Positions 43,283-51,967 of a stretch of DNA of 64,000 bases are shown in pieces. The number at the start of each line of letters is the position of its first letter. Within the stretch, counting starts at the first letter, position 1. The notes under the pieces were generated by a model, which ran no database searches, was not told where the DNA came from, and was given only the letters and a program-made list of their open reading frames with translations. The DNA lies in assembly GCF_018069625.1 (NCBI RefSeq), contig NZ_CP072941.1, forward strand, positions 6,448,001-6,512,000, written 5' to 3'. A program made the position numbers and the translations under genes. This stretch comes from Streptomyces yatensis. GTDB lineage: Bacteria; Actinomycetota; Actinomycetes; Streptomycetales; Streptomycetaceae.

Positions 43283-44503
43283 ATGACCCCATCGACGGGT
43301 GCCAAGCCCCCCACACATATCGCCATGTTCGGCATCGCGGCGCACGGGCACGTCAACCCGAGCCTGGAGGTGATCCGCGAGCTGGTGGCCCGCGGGCACC
43401 GGGTTACCTACGCCATTCCCGAGTCGTTCGCCGAGAAGGTCGCCGAGACCGGCGCCGAGCCGAAGACCTATACCTCGGTTCTCCACGGTGAGAATGTGCC
43501 GGGCGCCAGAGGCTCCGACCTGATCGACTACATCGAGCCGTTTCTCACCGAGGCCGAGCAGGCGCTGCCGCAGCATCTGGCGGCCTACGAGGGCGATGAG
43601 CCGGATCTGGTGATGTACGACGTCACGGCGTACCCGGCGCATGTCCTCGCCCATCGCTGGGGCGTGTCCGCCGTCGAGCTGGCGCCCAGCTTCGTGCCCT
43701 GGGACGGCTACCGCGAAGAGGTCTTCGAGCCGATGTACGCGCGGCTGCGGTGCTCCGAGCGCGGCCGCGCCTACTACGCGCGCTACCGCGCCTGGCTGGA
43801 GGACAACGGACTGGCCGGCACCGACCCCGACCGGCTCATCGGCCGCCCCAGCCGCTGTCTCGCCCTCATCCCCGAGCTGCTCCAGCCGAACGCCGACCGC
43901 GTCGACCCCTCCGTCTACAGCTTCGTCGGCGGCTGCCAGAGCGCCCGCCGCGAGGTGGCGGAGTGGCGCCGCCCCGAGCGGGCTGCCGAGACCGACCGGA
44001 TCCTGCTGGTCTCGCTCGGCTCGACCTGGACCAAGGAGCCCGGCTTCTACCGCGCCTGCGTCGCGGCGTTCGGCGATCTGCCGGGGTGGCATGTGGTGCT
44101 GCAGATCGGCGAGTTCGTCGACCCGGCCGACCTCGGCGAGATCCCCGCCAACGTCGAAGTGCACAGCTGGATACCGCAGTTGAGCATCCTGCGGAAGGCC
44201 GACGCCTTCGTCACCCACGCGGGTGCGGGCGGCGCCCAGGAGGGGCTGGCCTGCGGGGTGCCGATGGTCGCCGTACCGCAGGCCGTCGACCAGTTCAGCA
44301 ACGCGGACACCCTCGAAGCGCTCGGGGTCGGCCGCCATCTGCCCAAGGAGGAGGCCACCGCCCCGGCGCTGCGCAAGGCGGTGCTCGACCTGGTGGACGA
44401 CCCCGAGGTGGCCGCCCGCTGCGCCACGCTCAAGGCGCGGATGGCCGCCGAGGGCGGACCGGACCGCGCGGCGGACCTGATCGAGGCGGAGCTGCCCGTC
44501 TGA
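43283..44503 (+). CDS. Macrolide-type glycosyltransferase (MGT family, GT1)
   Basis: The 406-residue GT-B enzyme shows the family N-terminus [20 protein letters not shown] with the catalytic His, and the donor-binding motif [20 protein letters not shown] plus DQFSNA, which bind UDP-glucose. It resembles OleD/Mgt enzymes that glucosylate and inactivate macrolides, and many relatives are promiscuous xenobiotic glucosyltransferases. The mRNA is probably leaderless. There is no macrolide pathway in the window, so self-resistance cannot be claimed; general detoxification is as likely. Confidence 0.92.
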   Translation: MTPSTGAKPPTHIAMFGIAAHGHVNPSLEVIRELVARGHRVTYAIPESFAEKVAETGAEPKTYTSVLHGENVPGARGSDLIDYIEPFLTEAEQALPQHLAAYEGDEPDLVMYDVTAYPAHVLAHRWGVSAVELAPSFVPWDGYREEVFEPMYARLRCSERGRAYYARYRAWLEDNGLAGTDPDRLIGRPSRCLALIPELLQPNADRVDPSVYSFVGGCQSARREVAEWRRPERAAETDRILLVSLGSTWTKEPGFYRACVAAFGDLPGWHVVLQIGEFVDPADLGEIPANVEVHSWIPQLSILRKADAFVTHAGAGGAQEGLACGVPMVAVPQAVDQFSNADTLEALGVGRHLPKEEATAPALRKAVLDLVDDPEVAARCATLKARMAAEGGPDRAADLIEAELPV

Positions 44504-44510
44504 ACGGTCG

Positions 44511-44548
44511 CCCTAGGGGCGCACCGGCCCCCCTGGGCGCCCCTAGGG
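44511..44548 (+). terminator. Terminator of the glycosyltransferase gene
   Basis: A perfect 12-bp stem (44511-44522 with 44537-44548, arm CCCTAGGGGCGC), 14-nt loop, begins 7 bp after the stop codon. Confidence 0.75.
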
Positions 44549-44862
44549 TGCCCCCCGGTGTGCCCCTTGGGCGCCGCCGACGCTCTGGGAGGGGTGTCGC
44601 GTCGGCGGCGGGGTGCTGCTGGCCGCGGGCGGCGGAGAGGTGGTCAGCGACGCAGCCAGCGGCGAGGCCGATTACCGCCATGCGGAGACTCCCCATCAGC
44701 ACACCGCTTCGACGCGTCGCGGCGCGCGCCGGTTCCGCGACGGGTGTGCGGAGAGAGATTCGGCAGGGTGGGGCGTACGCGCCCCGAGTGGTTGCGCCGG
44801 GCAGCCAGTTGAGTCGGTGCCCTGCCGGTGCCCTGCCGTTGTCTGCCGGTGCCTGCCGGTGC
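44549..44862. other. Gene-free stretch between glycosyltransferase and LysR genes
   Basis: I see no credible gene in these 310 bp. Close to the LysR stop, four imperfect copies of CTGCCGGTGC occur in about 50 bp (44819-44865). Confidence 0.4.
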
Positions 44863-45777
44863 TCAGACCGTGCGCCGCGGCCACAGGTCGCCCAGCAGCC
44901 GCACCGTTTCGGTGATGGCGGGGCGGCGGGCCGCGCCGGTGCGCCACAGGGCGTACAGCCGCCGCACCGGGACCGGCTCCAGGGGCAGCGCCAGCACCTC
45001 GTCCGGCAGCGGACCGCGTCCCAGGCGGGGCATGAGGGCGACGCCGAGACCGGCCGCCACCAGGGCGATCTGGGTGTGGTTCTCGGCCGTTTGATACGCC
45101 AGGTCCGGCTCATGGCCCGAGGCGCGCAGCGTACGGACCAGCCAGTCGTGGCACACCGACCCGGGCGGCTGACAGATCCACCGCTGCCCCGGCAGGTCCT
45201 CGCGGCGCAGCGTCCGCCGTGCGGCCCGCTCGGCCAGCGGATGTCCGGCCGGGACGAGCAGATCGCACAGGTCGTCGCCGATGACCGCCCGTTCCAGCCC
45301 CTCCGGGGCGGGCAGCGGGGCGATGTCCCAGTCATGGGCCACCGCCAGGTCGATGACTCCCTGCGTCACCAGGTCCACCGACAGATGCGGATCCACTTCG
45401 AGCAGCCGGGCGTCCAGGGAGGGGTGTTCGGCCGCGAGAGCGGCCAGCACCACGGGCATCAGCCCGCGCGCCGCCGAGGCGAAGGCGCCGATCACCAGCC
45501 GGCCCGTGGGCTGTCCGCGCCGCTCCTCCAGGGTGGTCTCGGCCTCCTCGACGATGGCGAGCAACTGCTGGGCGGTGGCGGCCAGATGGCGGGCCGCGTC
45601 GGTCAGCGCGATACCCCGGCCCTGCCGCTCCAGAAGGGTCGTCCGGGTCTCCCGCTCCAACTTGGCGATCTGCTGCGATACGGCGGACGGGGTGTAGCCG
45701 AGCGCGATCGCGGCGGCGCTGACCGAGCCGTGCACGGACACCGCGTGCAGCGCCCGCAGCCGGGCCAGATCCAGCAT
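44863..45777 (-). CDS. LysR-family transcriptional regulator
   Basis: The 304-residue product begins with the LysR helix-turn-helix (LDLARLRALHAVSVHGSVSA, GYTPSAVSQQIAKLERETRT) and has a periplasmic-binding-like co-inducer domain (about 90-300). It diverges from the EamA exporter gene across 137 bp with the palindrome TAACCGTTA (45842-45850), a plausible regulatory site, so control of the exporter is likely. Confidence 0.93.
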   Translation of the reverse strand: MLDLARLRALHAVSVHGSVSAAAIALGYTPSAVSQQIAKLERETRTTLLERQGRGIALTDAARHLAATAQQLLAIVEEAETTLEERRGQPTGRLVIGAFASAARGLMPVVLAALAAEHPSLDARLLEVDPHLSVDLVTQGVIDLAVAHDWDIAPLPAPEGLERAVIGDDLCDLLVPAGHPLAERAARRTLRREDLPGQRWICQPPGSVCHDWLVRTLRASGHEPDLAYQTAENHTQIALVAAGLGVALMPRLGRGPLPDEVLALPLEPVPVRRLYALWRTGAARRPAITETVRLLGDLWPRRTV

Positions 45778-45914
45778 GGGCCCTCCCCTCCTTGGCTGTC
45801 GCCTTTGGCTGTCGCCACATCGTTGACCGGTCCCGCATCTTTAACCGTTACTGCATCCAAGCATGAAGACATCCGCGCTGGTGCTACAAGGTCCCGGCGC
45901 CTGATCCTCGATCC

Positions 45915-47288
45915 ATGCGACCTGTGCACATAGCCCTCGCCGTGCTGGTCACGGCCCTGTGGGGGGTCAACTTCGTGGTCATCGAGATGGGCCTCGACCA
46001 CTTCCCGCCCCTGCTCTTCTGCGCCCTGCGATTCCTGGTGGCCGCGCTGCCCGCCGTCTTCCTGGTCGGCCCGCCGAGGGTCGCCTGGCGATGGGTCCTG
46101 GGGGTGGGGCTGGCCCTGGGCGTGGCCAAGTTCGGGCTGCTGTTCATCGGGATGCACGAGGGGATGCCCGCCGGGCTCTCCTCGCTGGTGCTGCAGATCC
46201 AGGCGGTGTTCACCGCGCTGTTCGCGGCCGTCGTGCTCGGCGAACGCCCCGGTCGGCGGCGGTTGCTGGGCATGGCCGTCGCCCTCGCCGGGATCGCGGT
46301 GGCCGCCGTGGACGAGGGCACCGCCGGGCCGCTCATCGGCTTCGTCCTCGTCGTCGCGGCGGCCGCCTTCTGGGGTGTCTCCAACGTCCTCACCCGCAAG
46401 GCGGCGCCGCCCGATGCCCTGAACTTCATGGTGTGGGTGAGCGTGGTGCCCGTACTGCCACTGCTCGGGCTCTCGCTGATGTTCGAGGGCGCGGACCCCG
46501 ACCTGGACGCGCTGAGCAGGCTCGACTGGGCCGGAGTGGGCGCGATCGTCTATGTCGCCTGGGTCACCACCGTGTTCGGCTTCGGGGTCTGGGGCTTTCT
46601 GCTGCGCACCTACGACGCCTCGACGGTCGCCCCCTTCTCGCTGCTGGTGCCGGTCTTCGGGATGTCCTCGGCGGCGCTGGTGCTGGGGGAGGGGATCAGC
46701 GCACCGCGCTGGCTGGCGGCGGCGCTGCTGGTGGGCGGCGTGGCCCTGACCTCGCTCCCGCGCCCACCGCGCCTTCGGCGCGGGGCGGGCGGGGCGCGCG
46801 TTCGGCGCGGGGCGGGCCGCCGATCTGAGGTGCCCGGGGTGGGCGCCCGGCCGGATGTGCCTGGGGTGGGCCTCCGCCCTGAGGCGCCTGGGGTGGGCCT
46901 CCGTCCCGAGGTGCCCGGGTCGGGCCTCCGTCCCGAGGTACCCGGGTCGGGCCTCCGTACCGAGGCACCTGGGTCGGGTCCCCGATCCCGCGGGGCGGGC
47001 CGCCGATCTGAGGTGCGCTGGGCGGGCGCCCGGCCGGATGTGCCTGGGGTGGGCGCGCTGCCAGATGCGCCTGGGGTGGGCCTCCGTCCCGGGGTACCCG
47101 GGTCGGGCCTCCGACCTGAGGCGCCTGGGTCGGGCCCCCGATCCGAGGCGAACGAGTCGGACCGCCGCCCCGAGCCGCTTCTGCCGGAGTCGGTCGGTTC
47201 CGAGCTGGACGGCTCCGAGCCGAGCGGCCGCGAGCCCGGGGCTGTCGGGGACCCGGCGTGGTCAGGCCGCGTCGGTCAGCAGGCGTAG
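45915..47288 (+). CDS. EamA/DMT-family exporter with a repetitive C-terminal tail
   Basis: Ten membrane helices in two EamA repeats occupy about residues 1-288 (HIALAVLVTALWGVNFVVIE to LLVGGVALTSLPRP). Such proteins export amino acids or metabolites. The next 170 residues are unlike any exporter: about 13 decapeptide units of the type PGVGLRPEV or PGSGLRPEA, coded by 30-bp repeats, then an acidic Ser/Glu/Pro end. The tail overlaps the convergent isomerase gene by 27 bp. The normal family length is about 300, so the tail is either a repeat expansion into the intergenic region or a true cytoplasmic extension. Confidence 0.87.
   Translation: MRPVHIALAVLVTALWGVNFVVIEMGLDHFPPLLFCALRFLVAALPAVFLVGPPRVAWRWVLGVGLALGVAKFGLLFIGMHEGMPAGLSSLVLQIQAVFTALFAAVVLGERPGRRRLLGMAVALAGIAVAAVDEGTAGPLIGFVLVVAAAAFWGVSNVLTRKAAPPDALNFMVWVSVVPVLPLLGLSLMFEGADPDLDALSRLDWAGVGAIVYVAWVTTVFGFGVWGFLLRTYDASTVAPFSLLVPVFGMSSAALVLGEGISAPRWLAAALLVGGVALTSLPRPPRLRRGAGGARVRRGAGRRSEVPGVGARPDVPGVGLRPEAPGVGLRPEVPGSGLRPEVPGSGLRTEAPGSGPRSRGAGRRSEVRWAGARPDVPGVGALPDAPGVGLRPGVPGSGLRPEAPGSGPRSEANESDRRPEPLLPESVGSELDGSEPSGREPGAVGDPAWSGRVGQQA
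46805..47160 (+). repeat. 30-bp repeat array with 183-bp higher-order duplication in the EamA gene tail
   Basis: Units of about 30 bp around GGGCCTCCGTCCCGAGG recur about 13 times. A larger block beginning GGGCGGGCCGCCGATCTGAG recurs 183 bp later (CGATCTGAGG at 46821 and 47004), so the array has two orders of duplication. Confidence 0.88.
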
Positions 47289-48059
47289 CAGGTGCTCCCG
47301 GCCCGGGGCCAGCAGCTCCGGGAACTCCCGGGCCTGCGGATACCACCGCTTCTCGTACTCCCAGCACAGCCAGCCGTCCCAGCCCTCACGGCTGAGCAGC
47401 TCCACGCACTCGGTCAGCGGCAGCACCCCTTCGCCCAGCGGCAGCGGGGTGGTGTCGTCGGCCGAGGCGATGTCCTTGACCTGGACGTAGCCCAGATGCG
47501 GGAAGAGCGCCGGATAGCTGGTGGCCGGGTCCTCACCGCCCAGCCAGGTGTGCATCACATCCCAGATCGCCCCGACGCTGCCATGGCCCACCAGGCCGAG
47601 GACCCGGGCCGCGTCCGCGCCCGTCCGATGCGAGTCGTGGGTCTCCAGCAGCAGCCGTACGCCGAGGTCGGCGGCGCGGGGCGCGGCCGCGGCGAGCCGC
47701 CGGGCGGCCGTGGCGTCGGCCTCCTCCGGGCTCTGCTCCCCGCCGCCGGGGAAGACCCGGACATGGCGGGCGCCCAGGTCGTGGGCGAGCTCCAGCAGCT
47801 CCCGCAGCCCGGCCAGCACCGGCTCGTCCGGCCCGGCCTCGGCGGCGCGCACATATCCGGCGACGGTGAGGATCTCGATCCCGGCGTCCCGGAACTCCGC
47901 CGCCACCCTGGCCCGTTCATCCGCGCCGATCCCCGGGTGCACCGGCTCCTCGGGGTGGGCGCGCAGCTCCACGCCGTGGTATCCGGCCCCGGCGGCGAGC
48001 CGGGCGACGTCGGGCATGGGCATACCGGGGACGCCGAGAGTGGAGAAGGCGAGCTTCAT
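47262..48059 (-). CDS. Sugar phosphate isomerase/epimerase-like TIM barrel (Hyi/IolE group)
   Basis: The 265-residue product has the AP-endonuclease-2-like barrel: MKLAFSTLGVPGM at the start, YHGVELRAHPEE, VRVFPGGGEQ, LLLETHDSHRTG, GAIWDVMHTWLGGE and WLCWEYEKRWYP, with metal ligands Glu, Asp, His and Glu. Members are hydroxypyruvate isomerases or inosose/xylose epimerases. The start ATG 48059 has GGGAG upstream. It converges with the EamA gene, with stop codons overlapping by 27 bp. Confidence 0.87.
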   Translation of the reverse strand: MKLAFSTLGVPGMPMPDVARLAAGAGYHGVELRAHPEEPVHPGIGADERARVAAEFRDAGIEILTVAGYVRAAEAGPDEPVLAGLRELLELAHDLGARHVRVFPGGGEQSPEEADATAARRLAAAAPRAADLGVRLLLETHDSHRTGADAARVLGLVGHGSVGAIWDVMHTWLGGEDPATSYPALFPHLGYVQVKDIASADDTTPLPLGEGVLPLTECVELLSREGWDGWLCWEYEKRWYPQAREFPELLAPGREHLLRLLTDAA

Positions 48060-48169
48060 GCGGGCTCCCTTGATGGGGGTCGTGCGGTACGTGGGGATCT
48101 TCCTGCCCTGCATCCCGGACGCTAAGCAGGGGCACGAGTCGGGTCAATCCTGACCTCACGCCTACGGCG

Positions 48170-48360
48170 TGTCTTGGCGGGCAGGTCGTGGCCCACCGCC
48201 CGGGCCCGCGGGCGCCCGGTGCCCTGCGCGGTCGTCCGGGCCCGTCGGGGCCGTGGCCGCTCGGCCCGCAGCGTGCGGGCTATGCCTGCCTCGGCGGCCC
48301 GTTACGTCGTGGCCGACCGCCCGGTTCTGCGGGCGCCCCGCGCCCCCGTGGGGCGGCCGC
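48170..48360. repeat. GC-rich intergenic repeat region, partly related to the dispersed repeat
   Basis: A 33-bp phrase beginning TCGTGGCC and containing ACCGCCCGG occurs at about 48188 and again at about 48308. The second copy runs into CCCCGCGCCCCCGTGGGGCG, similar in layout to the 3' hairpin of the dispersed repeat at 38.6, 50.4 and 53.9 kb. There is no coding frame. Confidence 0.45.
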
Positions 48361-48361
48361 C

Positions 48362-49222
48362 TCACCGGATGGGCGTGTCCGTCGACCCCGTGGGGAATTC
48401 CTCGATGCCGAGTACCTGAAGCAGCTGCAGCCGTTCGCGGGTCTCGGCGTCCGCCGGGGTGAGCACCAGCAGGAGCTGGCCCTGGTCGGGGGTGACCAGG
48501 GTCTCGCAGTCCATCACCAGGCGGCCCACCCGCGCGTGCAGCAGGGTCTTGCGGTCGGCGCGCCGGACCGCCACCTCGTGCTCGGCCCAGAGCCGGCGGA
48601 AGTCGGCGCTCGCGGCCCGCAACCGGTCGATGAGTCCGGTGACCGTGGGGTCGCCGGACCGGCGGCCGGCGGCCGCGCGCAGGTCGGCCACGAGCTGGCG
48701 GGCGTGGTGCTCCCGATCCTCGGGCGGGGCGACGGCGCGCTCGGCGGGGTCGGTGAACCAGCGGTAGGCGATGTAGCGCCGGTCGCCGGTGAAGCCGGTG
48801 TGGTCGCCGGTCAGCAGGACGGCCGCACGGTTCTGGGCGAGGACCTCGCCCAGGTCGGACAGGACCAGGGCCGGGTTGTCGCCGAGCAGGTCGAGCATGC
48901 GGATCAGACCGGCGCGCGCCAGGCCGGCCACCCCGTCCGCGGGCGGGGGCCGGTGCCCGGCCAGGTGGAACAGGTGGTCGCGCTCGTCCTCGGAGAGGCG
49001 CAACGCCCGGGCCAGCGCGCCGAGCAGCTGGGGCGAGGGCTGACTGCTGCGGCCCTGTTCCAGGCGGACGACGTAGTCCACCGACATGCCCGCGAGCATG
49101 GCCACCTCTTCCCGGCGCAGGCCGCTGGTCCGGCGCCGGGGGCCGTCGGTGATGCCGACCTCGGCCGGGCGGATCGCCTCGCGGCGGCGGCGCAGGAAGT
49201 CGGCGAGCTGGTCACGTTCCAT
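48362..49222 (-). CDS. XRE-family regulator with MmyB-like ligand-binding domain
   Basis: The 286-residue product has an N-terminal XRE helix-turn-helix (RRTSGLRREEVAMLAGMSVD, YVVRLEQGRSSQPSPQLLGA) and the C-terminal MmyB PAS-like domain (NPALVLSDLGEVLAQNRAAV, RLVMDCETLVTPDQGQLLLV). Regulators of this kind repress a divergent oxidoreductase and bind fatty acids or similar ligands. The divergent aldo/keto reductase gene and an inverted repeat between them fit that scheme. GGGGAG directly abuts ATG 49222, so spacing is poor. Confidence 0.92.
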   Translation of the reverse strand: MERDQLADFLRRRREAIRPAEVGITDGPRRRTSGLRREEVAMLAGMSVDYVVRLEQGRSSQPSPQLLGALARALRLSEDERDHLFHLAGHRPPPADGVAGLARAGLIRMLDLLGDNPALVLSDLGEVLAQNRAAVLLTGDHTGFTGDRRYIAYRWFTDPAERAVAPPEDREHHARQLVADLRAAAGRRSGDPTVTGLIDRLRAASADFRRLWAEHEVAVRRADRKTLLHARVGRLVMDCETLVTPDQGQLLLVLTPADAETRERLQLLQVLGIEEFPTGSTDTPIR

Positions 49223-49257
49223 CTCCCCAGGGTCCCTCGCGGCGGGCGGACCATCCA

Positions 49258-49292
49258 GGGAGCGGCTCTCCCACGATGAACGCTCCGCTCCC
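49258..49292. promoter_or_regulatory. Inverted repeat GGGAGCGG-N19-CCGCTCCC between divergent genes
   Basis: The perfect 8-bp arms (49258-49265, 49285-49292) lie between the MmyB-type regulator and the aldo/keto reductase gene. Further on, AGATCGA occurs three times (near 49326, 49336 and 49359), another possible site. Confidence 0.5.
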
Positions 49293-49381
49293 ATGGGCCG
49301 CGGCGCGGGCGCAGGGTGGGCGACAGATCGAGACCAGATCGACGAAAGCTCGACGACAGATCGACGACGAAGGAGAACGCG

Positions 49382-50377
49382 ATGCAGACGCGAACCCTGG
49401 GCAGCACCGGCCCGGCCGTATCCGCCATGGGGCTGGGCGGCATGAGCATGTCGGGTGCGTACGGCGCCGCCGACCGTACGGAGAGCATCGCCACCGTGCA
49501 CGCCGCGCTGGAGGCCGGCGTCACGCTGATCGACACCGCCGACTTCTACGCCATGGGCCACAACGAACTGCTGCTCGCCGAGGCGCTGCGCGGCCGCGAT
49601 CGCGACAGCTACACGCTGAGCGTCAAGTTCGGCATGCTGCGGGGGCCCGGCCCCGGCGCCGCTGGGCATGACGGCCGTCCCGAGGCGGTGAAGAACTTCC
49701 TGGCCTACTCGCTGACCCGGCTGGGCACCGACCACATCGACATCTACCGCCCCGCCCGGCTGGACCCCGCGGTGCCGATCGAGGAGACGGTGGGCGCGAT
49801 CAAGGAGATGATCGACGCCGGGTACGTACGGCACCTCGGCCTCTCGGAGGTCGACGCGGCGACGATCCGCCGGGCGCATGCCGTGCACCCGGTCGCCGAC
49901 CTGCAGATCGAGTACTCGCTGATCTCCCGCGCGGTGGAGGCGGACGTCCTGCCCACGCTCCGCGAGCTCGGCATCGGACTGACCGCGTACGGAGTCCTGG
50001 GCCGCGGCCTCATCTCCGGGCACTGGACCCCCGACCGCACCGCCGACCCCGGCGACTCCCGCGCGTTCAGCCCGCGGTTCGCGAGCGAGAACGTGGCACA
50101 CAACCTCGCCCTCGTGGACGCGCTGCGCCGGGTGGCCGAGGCGAAGGGGTGCACCGTCGCCCAGCTGGCCATCGCCTGGGTCTTCGCACAGGGCGAGGAC
50201 ATCGTGCCGCTGATCGGCGCCCGCACCCGCGAGCGGCTGGCCGAGGCACTGCCCGCGACGGAGCTGGACCTCACCGCCGACGACCTCGCCGAGATCGAGA
50301 AGGCGATGCCCCGGGGCGCGGCACGCGGCGACCGCTACCCGTCCGCGTTCATGTCCGGCCTCGGCGTGGGGAACTGA
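49382..50377 (+). CDS. Aldo/keto reductase
   Basis: NADPH-dependent (alpha/beta)8 reductase of 331 residues: GLGGMSMSGAYG, catalytic Asp and Tyr in LIDTADFYAMGHNE, Lys in SVKFGML, and a C-terminal cofactor block LIGARTRERLAEAL. At the place where the family has the catalytic His (usually YxxHR) this protein has DIYRPARLDP, so His appears replaced by Ala; this is also seen in a bacterial subgroup. The substrate is unknown. AAGGAG precedes the ATG. It is probably repressed by the divergent MmyB-type regulator. Confidence 0.92.
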   Translation: MQTRTLGSTGPAVSAMGLGGMSMSGAYGAADRTESIATVHAALEAGVTLIDTADFYAMGHNELLLAEALRGRDRDSYTLSVKFGMLRGPGPGAAGHDGRPEAVKNFLAYSLTRLGTDHIDIYRPARLDPAVPIEETVGAIKEMIDAGYVRHLGLSEVDAATIRRAHAVHPVADLQIEYSLISRAVEADVLPTLRELGIGLTAYGVLGRGLISGHWTPDRTADPGDSRAFSPRFASENVAHNLALVDALRRVAEAKGCTVAQLAIAWVFAQGEDIVPLIGARTRERLAEALPATELDLTADDLAEIEKAMPRGAARGDRYPSAFMSGLGVGN

Positions 50378-50399
50378 GCCGGGCTCGCTGTGGCGCAAG

Positions 50400-50515
50400 C
50401 GCTCCGCGGGAAGTGTTGCGAGGTGCGGTCGTTCATCCGCGGCTGTGTCGTGGCTGGTCGCGCCGACGCGGCGGAGCCGCATATCGACACAGCCCCGCGC
50501 CCCTTCGGGGCGCAC
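50400..50515. repeat. Dispersed intergenic repeat, copy B (one internal unit)
   Basis: This copy has the same head (GTCGTTCATCCGCGGC), TCGTGGCTGGTCG, a single GCGGCGGAGCCGCATATC unit and the hairpin GCGCCCC-TTC-GGGGCGC (50497-50513). It lies between the convergent aldo/keto reductase and methyltransferase genes and can act as their terminator. Confidence 0.8.
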
Positions 50516-50525
50516 CCGAATGAGT

Positions 50526-51572
50526 TCAGCCCGCCGTCAGCCGCCATAGCGAGGTGACCTCCGCCGCGCGGGCCGTGTGGAGGGGGTCGGTGGGGTCCAG
50601 GGCGCGGGGGTGGGCGGGGCGGATGTCCAGGCGGGCCGCGACCGTCAGGCCCGCCGTGGCGAAGGCGGCCAGGAGTTCGGCGCGTGGCCGCAGGCCGAGG
50701 TGTTCGGCGAGGTCGGAGAGGATCAGCCAGCCCTCGCCGCCGGGGGTCAGATGCCCGGCCAGGCCGTTCAGGAAGCCGCGCAGCATACGGCTGGACGGGT
50801 CGTAGACCGCGTATTCGAGCGGTGAGGAGGGTCGGGCCGGGACCCACGGCGGGTTGCAGACCACCAGCGGGGCGCGGCCCGGCGGGTAGAGGTCGGCCTC
50901 GACCACCTCGATCCGCTCGGACAGGTCCAGACGGGCCGCGTTCTCGCGGGCGCACCCCAGCGCCCGCGCGTCCTGGTCGGTGGCCACCACTCGCCGGATG
51001 CCGCGCCGGGCGAGGACGGCGGCCAGGACGCCGGTTCCGGTGCCGATGTCGAAGGCCAGCTCCCGCGTGGGCAGCGGGGCCTCGGCCACCAGGTCGACGT
51101 ACTCGCCGCGCACCGGCGAGAAGACCCCGTAGTGCGGATGGATGCGGTCGCCGCCCAGCGCCGGCACCTCGACGCCCTTACGGCGCCACTGGTGCGCGCC
51201 GATCAGCCCGAGTAACTCCGGCAGCGAGGTCACCGACGCCCGCCCGCTCGCCGGGCCGTACGCCTCGGCGCACGCCTGCCGCACGTCCGGCGCCCGGCGC
51301 AGCGGGATGCCGAAGTCCGCGTCCAGCGGCACCAGCAGCATCCCCAGCAGCCGGGCCCGCCGGGACTGGGCCTGGCGGTGCCGGTGGAACACCTCGGCCG
51401 GTGACGCCGCCGGGGCCCGCCGCTCCTTGGCCCGGCGTGGTCCGCGGTCGATCCGGCGGGCCAGCGCGGTGAGCAGCTGACGGGCGCCCTGGTAGTCGCC
51501 GCGCCACAGCAGCGCGGTGCCCTCGCAGGCGCGGCGGTGGGCGGTGCCGGCGGGCATCCGGTCGTCCGCCAC
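50526..51572 (-). CDS. Class I SAM-dependent methyltransferase, HemK/PrmC-RlmG-like, with a TTA codon
   Basis: The product (348 residues from GTG 51572) has the SAM-binding motif AFDIGTGTGVLAAVLARRG, the acidic motif VVATDQD, and the NPPW tetrad in VVCNPPWVPARP that marks methylation of a planar amide or amine (rRNA base or Gln). Leu in SLPELLG is TTA (51213-51215). The frame continues upstream with protein-like sequence (IEWTEDGRTRTAHWRSENG) to a CTG at 51669-51671 preceded by AAAGGG at suitable distance; no ATG, GTG or TTG lies between, so the true start may be CTG, giving 381 residues. Confidence 0.88.
   Translation of the reverse strand: MADDRMPAGTAHRRACEGTALLWRGDYQGARQLLTALARRIDRGPRRAKERRAPAASPAEVFHRHRQAQSRRARLLGMLLVPLDADFGIPLRRAPDVRQACAEAYGPASGRASVTSLPELLGLIGAHQWRRKGVEVPALGGDRIHPHYGVFSPVRGEYVDLVAEAPLPTRELAFDIGTGTGVLAAVLARRGIRRVVATDQDARALGCARENAARLDLSERIEVVEADLYPPGRAPLVVCNPPWVPARPSSPLEYAVYDPSSRMLRGFLNGLAGHLTPGGEGWLILSDLAEHLGLRPRAELLAAFATAGLTVAARLDIRPAHPRALDPTDPLHTARAAEVTSLWRLTAG
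51213..51215 (-). promoter_or_regulatory. TTA leucine codon in the methyltransferase gene
   Basis: The codon lies in LPELLGLIG, codon 120 from GTG 51572, in frame. Confidence 0.85.
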
Positions 51573-51967
51573 CTCGATCCGCCGGGGCGGCGGCGTGCCG
51601 TTCTCGGAGCGCCAGTGGGCGGTCCGGGTCCGGCCGTCCTCGGTCCACTCGATGACCTGCTGGGTACTCAGGGGTACACCCTTTGCTCTTGTGCCGTTCC
51701 GACGTGCCGCACGGGTGCGTCGTATGGACGTTCCCCGTGTGATTCCCGCGTGCTGTACGGGCCTGCGTGTGCGCCGATCCTTCCCGTACGGGACCCGCCC
51801 GCGCGAGCGGATTTCCGGTCGAGGTGACGACTCGTCACCTGTGCGACCGGGAAGGCGCCCGCCGGGGCGGACGCCGTTCGGCGGCTTGACGGCCGGTTAG
51901 TGGCGGTTCGAGCCTGTTCATGACTGTTCGAGCCGGTTCGGGACGGTGCGGGACGGCTCAGGGCGGC

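Noticed and set aside
44430..45335. Extra gene between glycosyltransferase and LysR genes
   Set aside because: The open frame is antisense or out of phase with the LysR gene and has no start signal; only short repeats are left in the gap.
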